NCBI GenBank assembly: GCA_037355855.1
Contig: CM074761.1
Span: forward strand, 5,847,346 to 5,911,345
Source of the DNA: Pseudo-nitzschia pungens
Lineage: Eukaryota; Bacillariophyta; Bacillariophyceae; Bacillariales; Bacillariaceae
Length of the DNA stretch: 64,000 nt
Direction: 5' to 3'
The translations under genes were made by a program, and so were the position numbers. Of the stretch, positions 54,931 through 64,000 are shown piece after piece (position 1 is the first letter of the stretch; each line of letters opens with the position of its first letter). Under the pieces are notes generated by a model. The model was not told the origin of the DNA. It did not search any database and saw only the letters and a program-made list of their open reading frames with translations.

Positions 54931-57150
54931 TGATATTGCTCGTCAGCAAATAGGAGAGCATTAACAACAGGACATCACGGAGTACTGGCAAATAGTGAGA
55001 CTACAGAGGATACTGTTCAAGTGTTATTGCATACGCTTGGATACTACTACAGGATACTCCACTCTAGAGGTACAAAGGAATCAATTCTTGATAGGAGCAG
55101 GGCATGATGGAGCGCTTTTAATTTTGAAAAAGGTGAACATAAGAAGTGAAAGAGTGGAGAGAGCTAAGCTGTGCTCATCTCAATGGTGTGAAAGCAGCTT
55201 TGCTGTCTTGTATCGTCCTTTAGCTCTGTAGGATCAGTACTGTAGCATACGGAGTAGCGTAGTGTAAGGAGTAGCAATCAATTCAATTGTGTGCTAGCTC
55301 GGGCTTGCTTTGCTCGCTAGGGCGCTTGCTAAGTTTACTGCAGGGGCCAGGTATCCAGTTATAGTACTTATTGTGCACAATGACGACCATACCCCAACAG
55401 TAGCATACACAGTATCTCGCATACAGTAGCAACCTTATCCCTAAACCCTGTAGTAGCACTATGCTACAGTGTGCTAGCAGTGCTATTCCCGGGTTCTTGT
55501 AACTGGTGGTACAAACTATAGTACACAAGAACCCTGGTCACTTGGTGTTAGCAACCCATAGCACCTTGGAATAAGCCTGTTGCTATGCCTGTTGCTATGC
55601 CTGTTGCTATGCCTGTTGCTATGCCTGTTGCTATGCCTGTTGCTATGCCTGTTGCTATGCCTGTTGCTATGCCTGTTGCTATGCCTGTTGCTATGCCTGT
55701 TGCTATGCCTGTTACTAAGCCTGTTGCTGCTGAGCGTTTAGCATACAGTCTAGCACCTTGTACACAGTTACTGGAGGCTGATACCTGTAGCCCCAGTACA
55801 GTTCCCTACACAGAAGTCTTAGCACAGTCCATAGCATCTTGGATATCTTCAGAGTGATACTCTTGGTGGTGGTGTGCATGGATGTAGTGGTAGGAGGGAT
55901 GATCCCCTGTACTGGTGGTGGTGCTAGAGCTACTATTCTTAGAAGATACAGCAGCAGCAGTAGTAGTACTACTACTATTCAGTATCAATGACTGAAGCTA
56001 TGGTGGTGATGCTGCTGAGGGTGCTGGGTCCCAGCAGAGTAGGGGGGATCTGTACCAGAGCTAGACCACTACTACCACTTCACAGGACAGAGCATCCAGC
56101 GCTGAAATGATAGATTTTATGATTCTGGCTGATGATACTACTACAGCAATATGGCAGTGGTGCTACTACTAGTAGTACTATCAATGATATGTTTTACACA
56201 GGAGGAGCACCAGTAGAATGCTACTCTTTGGGGTACCACTATGGTTCATACAGCATACACATTCCTTGCCTCTGTAATATCAAGAAGAAGTACTAGATAC
56301 CTGTAAAGAATCCAACATGGTGCTCTGGGAGTGCTAGTAGCAAGTATGGTGCTAGTAGTAGGAGGTCCCTGTGTAGGGGTCTGTATCAGCAGAGCTAGTA
56401 CATACCCTAGCTCAGAGCAACAGTCTACAGGATGCTAAACAGGATGCTAAGCTGGAGGTTTGGCAGAAATACTGTAACAGGCTGCTATGGAGGGTGCTAC
56501 TAGCAAGGGTGCTGGGTCCTAACGTAGGATATGGACTGGGCCTACATACCTTTAGTGTACTACTAGCACCAAAGCACCCAGCAGCATGGTGCTACAGGGT
56601 TACTAAGAATGCTGGTTTAGCCATGAGTTCTGTACTACAACTGCAGGGTAGTAGGGTCCACATGTACAATACTATGTGCTGGAACCTTTATACCCTGCCA
56701 AGCAGTTACTAGCATGAGCAAGTTGCTCAGCTCACTCATTTTGTCTTTAATCAAAATTGTAAGCAACCTATTGACAAGCCTCCCCTATGTATTGATTCTT
56801 GATCCCATTGTACAAGTACCTCATGGGGAGTACAACAAAGTTACTATCATTTACAACTACTAGTATCATCTAAGTGCTGCATGCAATAGACTCACTGGTT
56901 CTTGCAAGCACCCTGCTGTGTGCTGGTGCTGTTATTGCTGGTGCTGCTGCTGTTCTCTTGTCTCTTTTTGCTGAGGAGTGAGAAAAAGAATATCTTCTTT
57001 AGTATACAGCTGATACTGATACTGGTACTAGTACTACTACTACTAGTAGTAGTAGTAGTACAGTAAGCATCATGGTGCAAGAACAGCAGACACAACTGGG
57101 TGGAATGCTGATATTGGGAGATTTAGTAATGCTTTGAAAGTCAAGAAATT
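54931..57150. repeat. Further copies of the ~1.06 kb LTR-related repeat and associated sequence
   Basis: 54,931-55,560 carries the landmarks ATTGCTCGTCAGCAAATA, GACTACAGAGGATACTG, GGTACAAAGGAATC, GGAGTAGCG and CAATGACGACCATACCCC in the same order as at 33-35 kb. 55,560-55,860 continues with AGCACCTTGGAATAAGCC and GGAGGCTGATACC. The rest, to 57,150, is repeat-rich (GCTGGGTCC, CTAGTAGTA) without coding potential. Confidence 0.65.
55577..55715. repeat. 12-bp tandem repeat (CTGTTGCTATGC)
   Basis: About eleven near-perfect copies that would encode MPVA in one frame. It sits where other copies of the ~1.06 kb repeat have only two or three CCTGTTGCTAAG units, so it is a local expansion. Confidence 0.95.
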
Positions 57151-58638
57151 GGTCCTCAATTAGTACTAGTTCCAAATGTGAAATTCTGTCAGTTGTTCTT
57201 CTTCCTTCTTTTTCTCCTAGTATGGTTCCAAGGAGAATTGGTCAAAAGCAGCAGAGCACAATTGCACCACAGATTGTGGATCATGGACATTCTTGGTAGT
57301 ACCACCACCACCACCACCACCACCACCACAGCGTTCTCTTGTGGTCCCTCTCCATTCTAGCAATTCTTCTAGGATGCACTGGTGGGGTGCTCCTGCTTCC
57401 ATTCTTGTTGTCTGTAGATTGTCAACAATGAGCAATCATATCAACATAGCTTCTTAATGGTGTTGTTGTTGCTGTCATCTTCAATCCGTTCACCAATGGT
57501 GGTATTTCTCCTCCTCCTAGTAGTACTACTACTAGTACTAATAGCCACAATCTCCTCAAATCCAAGAAAGGTTGCATCATGAAAGAAACCTTATGAGGTA
57601 AATTACCTTGTACTAGTTATCTTAGAACTGCAAAATGTGCGTACGAAGTATTATACCGTACGGTAATCGCATCCATTTAGTAGAAGTAAAGAGTGAGATG
57701 TTTCTTCACTAGCTATTCGGGATTCATCTCCACAAGTAAGGTCTTACTACGTACTACGATTAGTATATTATACTCGTACGACTCCTCTAGAGTAGTACTG
57801 TACTTGTAGTCGAATTCTCGTGGTGAGGTCGCCCTTGTTCGAATATTCGTCGAATGCCAATACTTCGTAATTTTTATCCGTCTTGTTTTAGTCTTGTGCC
57901 CTTGGGGCTTTTGTTAGGACCCAAGAACGACAATTTTCTCCACGGAATAGAAAAAAACCCTCCCAATCAAAACGGAAAAACCAGATCTGTCGAGGTGCTG
58001 TCGCGCCGGTTAAGGGAATTTCCGTTGTTTGTGCGGAACGGAGCAATTAAAATTCATGAGTGCAGTGACTTTCGTTCGTGACGATTTACTTAGTGGCGCT
58101 TGTTGCCTTCGCTTGCGAAGTAACGGTACCCGTATGAAAACACAGGTGCCGCATTGAGGAGTTGCATAATTGTTTTTGAATGGGATACCTCTTATGCTCC
58201 TTCCGCATCGCAGCAGAGTTTGGTACCGCATGTGGTGTCACGATAAAAAACTGCTACGAAACGCAAGACCACACCACGACAGGTTCAGCTCGTGTTTTTT
58301 CAATACGGTAATTACCGCGTTTGTCCGGGCTCCGGCAATCTCCCAAAACACAAAACCAACTTGGATGTGGTAAGATTAATTAGTAAGTTTTACCTCACTA
58401 AACGAGGCATCCTTCCATTCCCTTACAGTCCATTCCATTACAGTCCATTCCATTACAGTCCATTGCAGTCCAGTCCAAACAGAACGAGACCACACGGCAG
58501 ATCTACAACTCGACGGCCTTTTCTACAAGCTCGTGACTAAGTTGATCCGCAACAGAAACAGAAAACAACAACAGCAACAGCAAAAGCGACAGCAAAAGCG
58601 ACAGCCACAACGCAAGAGAAAGAACAACCAAAGCAACA
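57151..58638. other. Intergenic, upstream of the ubiquitin-like gene
   Basis: A CCA trinucleotide repeat lies at 57,301-57,330. GTACTAGT-rich sequence continues to about 57,550. CCATTCCATTACAGT occurs in triplicate near 58,425-58,465. ORFs up to 82 codons have no motif. Confidence 0.4.
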
Positions 58639-61600
58639 ATGCAGGGTGGCGACGAAACAGCCCCGATACGAGCCGAGCTCTATACCCCGGGGAACAAGGT
58701 GTCCGCCTGGGTCGGCAAAAAGGAGGACGATCTTCCCCGAGACACATCCTACGAATACCAGGGCGTGTGGGTCGTGGAGGGCTACACGATCGACAAGAGA
58801 CAGCAGTCCACCGAGCTCTGGATCTTCCGGGACAACGATCCGGAGGGGATCGATCGCCGAGTGCTGGAGAACAATCCGCTCACCGGCACGTGGGGCTACG
58901 CGCCGGGGGTGGTCGATCACAAGAGCGCGAAGCAACCACGGGATCTGTGGTTCTATCCGCCCGCTTCGGCGCGGTGCAAAATCCCGGAACACCTGCGGGA
59001 ATACAATCACCGGGGCACGTGGGTCAAGCCCACCTACAAGCGGGATTTCAGTTCCCTGGGTCCCAACACCTCCGGATTCATCGACGTTAGCGGGAACGTG
59101 AAAAAGGGATCCAAGCTGTCGGTGGCGGGAAAGTGGAAGCTGATGGGATTCAACGACGACGTGGTGCGGGGACGGAAAAAGAAGGACCCCGACGAGGATC
59201 CGAGCAAGGGCAAGTGGACCATTTACGTTCGCCGCAAGGCCTCCGGTGTGAGGTTTCCGCTGTCGGTAATTCCCGGAACCCGCATCTCCAAATGCAAGGA
59301 CAAGATCCAAGCCAAGAAGGGCCTGCCAGTGGACGAGCAGCGCCTGTCCTTCGAGGGCATTCCCCTCCGCGACGAAAAGACGCTGGTCGGGTCCGGTGTC
59401 CGGAACGGGGACACCATCGACCTCGATCCGATGGTGGTGGGGGTTCGGACCCGGAGGGGCAAGGTCTACACCTTCGAGGTGGAACCCGACGAACTTGTGG
59501 AGAAGCTGAAACCCCGGGTCGAGGCGTCGGAAGGAACCCCTGTGGAGGACCAGAGGCTGTACTTTCGTAACCAAAAACTCCAGGACGGAACCCGTCTCTC
59601 GGACTACGGCATCAAGCACAACGGCCGGATCGACCTGGGTCCTATGGTAATATACGTCAAGCGTCTCGACGACCAAGACAAAGAAAGCACGTTGTTGTGC
59701 GTCGAGCTGGACGTCGAGCCGACCGACTCCCTCGGATCGGTCAAGACCAAGGTCAAGAACCGGACCCGCCTGCCGGTCGGAAACCAGAGGCTTTCGCACC
59801 GAGACAAGGAACTGATGGACGATTCGGCAACCCTCTGGGAGTGCCGTGTCAAGCACCTCGACACGTTGTTCCTGATTGGGGACACCGAGCCGGAACCGGC
59901 GACGGAACCGGAACCAGAATCGGAAACAATTGCCACAAAACCCAAAGCCAAAGCCAAAGCAAAACCAAAACCAAAAGCCGATCGCAACGACGATCCGAGG
60001 GATGATCCAACCAAAACCAATCGCAAACCCGATCCCAGCGATTTGACGGATGGAACGACAACGACAACACCAACCGTTCCCGAGGCCACCATGAATATCT
60101 ACGTCGTCCGGGAATGGGACCGGAAAAAAATCAAGCTCCACGTGGAACCCACCCACACGATTCGCAGCGTCAAGACCCGGATCGAAGCCTCCGAGGGCAT
60201 TCCCTCCGGAGAACAAAACCTGACCTTCCAAAAGCAACCCGTCGACGATCCCAACAAGACTCTGGAGGAATCAAAGATTCGACACCTCGACGTCCTGTAC
60301 CTCGGAAGGGGAACGAAACCGAAAACGCAGAAGCGTTCTCCCAAAGTTAACGCAGATGGCAAATCCAAACCTGCTACTGGTACTACTTCTCCCGACACGA
60401 CACCGACACCGACAACAGTGGTCGAGAAACTACCCAAGGATGTCGACACCGACGACGATTCCGACGACGACGACGATGCCAGCGTGATCAATCCGGATCT
60501 CGATGCCGGAACCAACATACCAAGAGCGCCTACCGCTCCGGGAGGAATCCAAATCAAAGCTCCCGATCACAGATCGTTCTGGCTGGACCCGGACCGCGAT
60601 GCTCCGAATCCGACGAAGGATATGAAGCGTAAGGCAGCCGAGGCACTGGGTCTTCCGGTGAAGGATTTGTATCTGTTGGATGACGAGGGCAAAATATTGG
60701 ATGACGATGACGATGTGCCTCGTCCAGGATTTGTCCTGGATGCAGCGCCACTCATGGATGTTATCCTGCCGGACAAGTCCAATGTGAAGGTTCCTTTGTT
60801 GCCAAAAAAGACATTTGGTGACATCAAGGATCTTGTTGAAGACAAGACAGGATTTTCTCCCAAACCAAACCACAGGACTTTCTTCTTGGATCCAGATGGG
60901 AACGAAATGGAAGATGATGCACCTGTGGAAAAATCAAGCATTCAACCTGGATCGCCGCTGGAGCTTTGCTCTGTTCCCCTTGAGGATGACAAGATTACAG
61001 TTCGATCGCCGGATGGCAGATGTTTCTACTTGGATGTGGATCCGGAGACCGACACTGTCGAGGATCTGAAGAGGAAAGTTGCAAAGCCTCTGGATCTTCC
61101 GGTGAAGGATTTGTATCTGTTGGATGACGAGGGCAAAATATTGGATGACGATGACGATGTGCCTCGTCCAGGATTTGTCCTGGATGCAGCAGCCACTCAT
61201 GGATGTTATCCTGCCGGACAAGTCCAATGTGAAGGTTCCTTTGTTGCCCAAACAGACATTTGGTGACATCAAGGATCTTGTTGAAGACAAGACAGGATTT
61301 TCTCCCAAACCAAACCACAGGACTTTCTTCTTGGATCCAGATGGGAACGAAATGGAGGACGATGCACCTGTGGAAAAATCAAGCATTCAACCTGGATCGC
61401 CGCTGGAGCTTTGCTCTGTTCCCCTTGAGGATGACAAGATTACAGTTCGATCGCCGGATGGCAGATGTTTCTACTTGGATGTGGATCCGGAGACCGACAC
61501 TGTCGAGGATCTGAAGAGGAAAGTTGCAAAGCCTCTGGGTCTTCCGGTGAAGGATTTGTATCTGTTGGATGACGAGGGCAAAATATTGGATGACGATGAC

Positions 61601-64000
61601 GATGTGCCTCGTCCAGGATTTGTCCTGGATGCAGCGCCACTCATGGATGTTATCCTGCCGGACAAGTCCAATGTGAAGGTTCCTTTGTTGCCCAAAAAGA
61701 CATTTGGTGACATCAAGGATCTTGTTGAAGACAAGACAGGATTTTCTCCCAAACCAAACCACAGGACTTTCTTCTTGGATCCAGATGGGAACGAAATGGA
61801 GGACGATGCACCTGTGGAAAAATCAAGCATTCAACCTGGATCGCCGCTGGAGCTTTGCTCTGTTCCCCTTGAGGATGACAAGATTACAGTTCGATCGCCG
61901 GATGGCAGATGTTTCTACTTGGATGTGGATCCGGAGACCGACACTGTCGAGGATCTGAAGAGGAAAGTTGCAAAGCCTCTGGGTCTTCCGGTGAAGGATT
62001 TGTATCTGTTGGATGACGATGGTAAAATATTGGATGACGATGACGATGTGCCTCCTCCAGGATCTGTCCTGGATGCAGCACCACTGATGGATGTTATCCT
62101 GCCTGACAAGTCCAATGTGAAGGTTCCTTTGTTGCCCAAAAAGACATTTGGTGACATCAAGGATCTTGTTGAAGACAAGACAGGATTTTCTTCCAAACCA
62201 AACCACAGGACTTTCTTCTTGGATCCAGATGGGAACGAAATGGAGGACGATGCACCTGTGGAAAAATCAAGCATTCAACCTGGATCGCCGCTGGAGCTTT
62301 GCTCTGTTCCCTATGGAAGACGACAAGGTTACAGTTCGATCGCCGGATGGCAGATGTTTCTATTTGGATGTGGATCCGAGAACCGACACGGTCGAGGATC
62401 TGAAGAGGAAAGTTGCAAAGCCTCTGGGTCTTCCGGTGAAGGATTTGTATCTGTTGGATGACGATGGTAAAATATTGGATGACGATGACGATGTGCCTCC
62501 TCCAGGATCTGTCCTGGATGCAGCACCACTGATGGATGTTATCCTGCCTGACAAGTCCAATGTGAAGGTTCCTTTGTTGCCCAAAAAGACATTTGGTGAC
62601 ATCAAGGATCTTGTTGAAGACAAGACAGGATTTTCTTCCAAACCAAACCACAGGACTTTCTTCTTGGATCCAGATGGGAACGAAATGGAAGATGATGCAC
62701 CTGTGGAAAAATCAAGCATTCAACCTGGATCGCCGCTGGAGCTTTGCTCTGTTCCCCTTGAGGATGACAAGATTACAGTTCGATCGCCGGATGGCAGATG
62801 TTTCTACTTGGATGTGGATCCGGAGACCGACACTGTCGAGGATCTGAAGAGGAAAGTTGCAAAGCCTCTGGATCTTCCGGTGAAGGATTTGTATCTGTTG
62901 GATGACGAGGGCAAAATATTGGATGACGATGACGATGTGCCTCGTCCAGGATTTGTCCTGGATGCAGCGCCACTCATGGATGTTATCCTGCCGGACAAGT
63001 CCAATGTGAAGGTTCCTTTGTTGCCCAAACAGACATTTGGTGACATCAAGGATCTTGTTGAAGACAAGACAGGATTTTCTCCCAAACCAAACCACAGGAC
63101 TTTCTTCTTGGATCCAGATGGGAACGAAATGGAGGACGATGCACCTGTGGAAAAATCAAGCATTCAACCTGGATCGCCGTTGGAGCTTTGCTCTGTTCCC
63201 CTTGAGGATGACAAGATTACAGTTCGATCGCCGGATGGCAGATGTTTCTACTTGGATGTGGATCCGGAGACCGACACTGTCGAGGATCTGAAGAGGAAAG
63301 TTGCAAAGCCTCTGGGTCTTCCGGTGAAGGATTTGTATCTGTTGGATGACGATGGTAAAATATTGGATGACGATGACGATGTGCCTCCTCCAGGATCTGT
63401 CCTGGATGCAGCACCACTGATGGATGTTATCCTGCCTGACAAGTCCAATGTGAAGGTTCCTTTGTTGCCCAAAAAGACATTTGGTGACATCAAGGATCTT
63501 GTTGAAGACAAGACAGGATTTTCTTCCAAACCAAACCACAGGACTTTCTTCTTGGATCCAGATGGGAACGAAATGGAGGACGATGCACCTGTGGAAAAAT
63601 CAAGCATTCAACCTGGATCGCCGCTGGAGCTTTGCTCTGTTCCTATGGAAGACGACAAGGTTACAGTTCGATCGCCGGATGGCAGATGTTTCTATTTGGA
63701 TGTGGATCCAGAAACCGACACGGTCGAGGATCTGAAGAGGAAAGTTGCAAAGCCTCTGGGTCTTCCGGTGAAGGATTTGTATCTGTTGGATGACGATGGT
63801 AAAATATTGGATGACGATGACGATGTGCCTCCTCCAGGATCTGTCCTGGATGCAGCACCACTGATGGATGTTATCCTGCCTGACAAGTCCAATGTGAAGG
63901 TTCCTTTGTTGCCCAAAAAGACATTTGGCGACATCAAGGATCTTGTTGAAGACAAGACAGGATTTTCTTCCAAACCAAACCACAGGACTTTCTTCTTGGA
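58639..64000 (+). CDS. Multi-ubiquitin-like-domain protein with 148-residue tandem array, 3' end beyond window
   Basis: ATG at 58,639; runs off the window. Residues about 1-190 form an unrecognised N-terminal region with Trp/Tyr-rich repeats (GVWVVEGY, LWIFRDND, LWFYPP). Four ubiquitin-like domains follow, starting near residues 192, 264, 335 and 484 (for example LPVDEQRLSFEGIPL and SGEQNLTFQKQPV match the ubiquitin IPPDQQRLIF region). From 60,560 the protein becomes an array of paired modules: A (VRSPDGRCFYLDVDP... LPVKDLYLLDDEGK) and B (MDVILPDKSNV... TFFLDPDGNE), together 148 residues or 444 bp, about seven and a half times. No Gly-Gly cleavage site separates the units, so they are not processed ubiquitins. 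The frame is broken by two single-base insertions (near 61,190 and 62,310), so the annotated product stops early at 61,266 unless these are assembly errors. Confidence 0.8.
60560..64000 (+). repeat. 444-bp tandem repeat inside the ubiquitin-like gene
   Basis: Near-identical units with ATGGATGTTATCCTGCC recurring every 444-445 bp (about 60,756, 61,199, 61,644, 62,087, 62,532, 62,977, 63,420 and 63,864). Two subtypes alternate: GATGACGAGGGCAAAA with CGTCCAGGATTTG, and GATGACGATGGTAAAA with CCTCCAGGATCTG. That implies duplication of multi-unit blocks. The array continues past the window. Confidence 0.95.

Noticed and set aside
55585..55857. 90-codon ORF with MPVA repeats
   Set aside because: Product of the 12-bp tandem repeat in a non-coding repeat family.
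58537..60237. 566-codon minus-strand ORF
   Set aside because: Antisense to the ubiquitin-like domains; no recognisable content.

Overview
The window is eukaryotic nuclear DNA, most probably from a diatom (inference). The support is a set of gene families typical of diatoms: a CRAL-TRIO-like/DUF6824 fusion protein (19,678-21,798), a cysteine-rich PrsW-type membrane protease (52,044-53,966), an EF-hand/single-membrane-pass protein (36,379-37,209) and small secreted cysteine-rich proteins. GT-AG introns of 130-450 bp, low gene density and homopolymer-rich coding regions fit as well. There is no bacterial-style operon, no rRNA, and no tRNA or CRISPR array that I can support. The species cannot be named from sequence alone.

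Layout. 1-5,760: two nested Ty3/gypsy retrotransposons, both decayed. 5,976-9,770: minisatellite-like repeats, a ~1 kb foldback element and a tandem duplication. 10,227-11,988: a two-exon secreted glycoprotein-like gene. 12,646-15,203 (minus): an ABC1/ADCK-type atypical kinase with one intron. 16,152-17,387: a secreted protein with BspA-type (DUF285) repeats. 18,481-19,080: a compound inverted repeat. 19,678-21,798: the three-exon DUF6824 gene. 22,381-35,300: a block of ~1.06 kb repeats related to the 3' end of the second gypsy element, split by a nearly intact 10.1 kb tyrosine-recombinase retrotransposon (22,737-32,855) with PAT-like split direct repeats and four ORFs. 36,379-37,209: EF-hand membrane protein. 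38,346-39,773: an NPPY-motif methyltransferase-like protein, convergent with a DEAH-box spliceosomal helicase of the Prp2/DHX16 type (40,474-44,877, minus, one intron). 46,020-49,310: a complete PIF/Harbinger DNA transposon with Myb-like partner, transposase, 18-bp terminal inverted repeats and 3-bp target duplication. 50,042-50,533 (minus): small secreted cysteine-rich protein. 52,044-53,966 (minus): PrsW-type protease. 54,931-57,150: more of the ~1.06 kb repeat family. 58,639-64,000: a ubiquitin-like-domain protein that turns into a 444-bp (148-residue) tandem array running off the window.

How it fits together. The host genes are unrelated housekeeping, membrane and secreted genes separated by transposon debris. 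The most notable mobile feature is the tyrosine-recombinase retroelement: gag-like protein with a CCCH finger, RT-RNase H, tyrosine recombinase and an unrecognised fourth ORF, bounded by A1-B1A2-B2 split repeats that can be read directly. Its repeat copies are nearly identical, so it inserted recently. The most notable host feature is the polyubiquitin-like array, whose copies are nearly identical and carry two single-base insertions.

Limits: exon boundaries were inferred by eye from splice motifs, frame and family conservation. No database search was possible, so family names rest on motif recognition.
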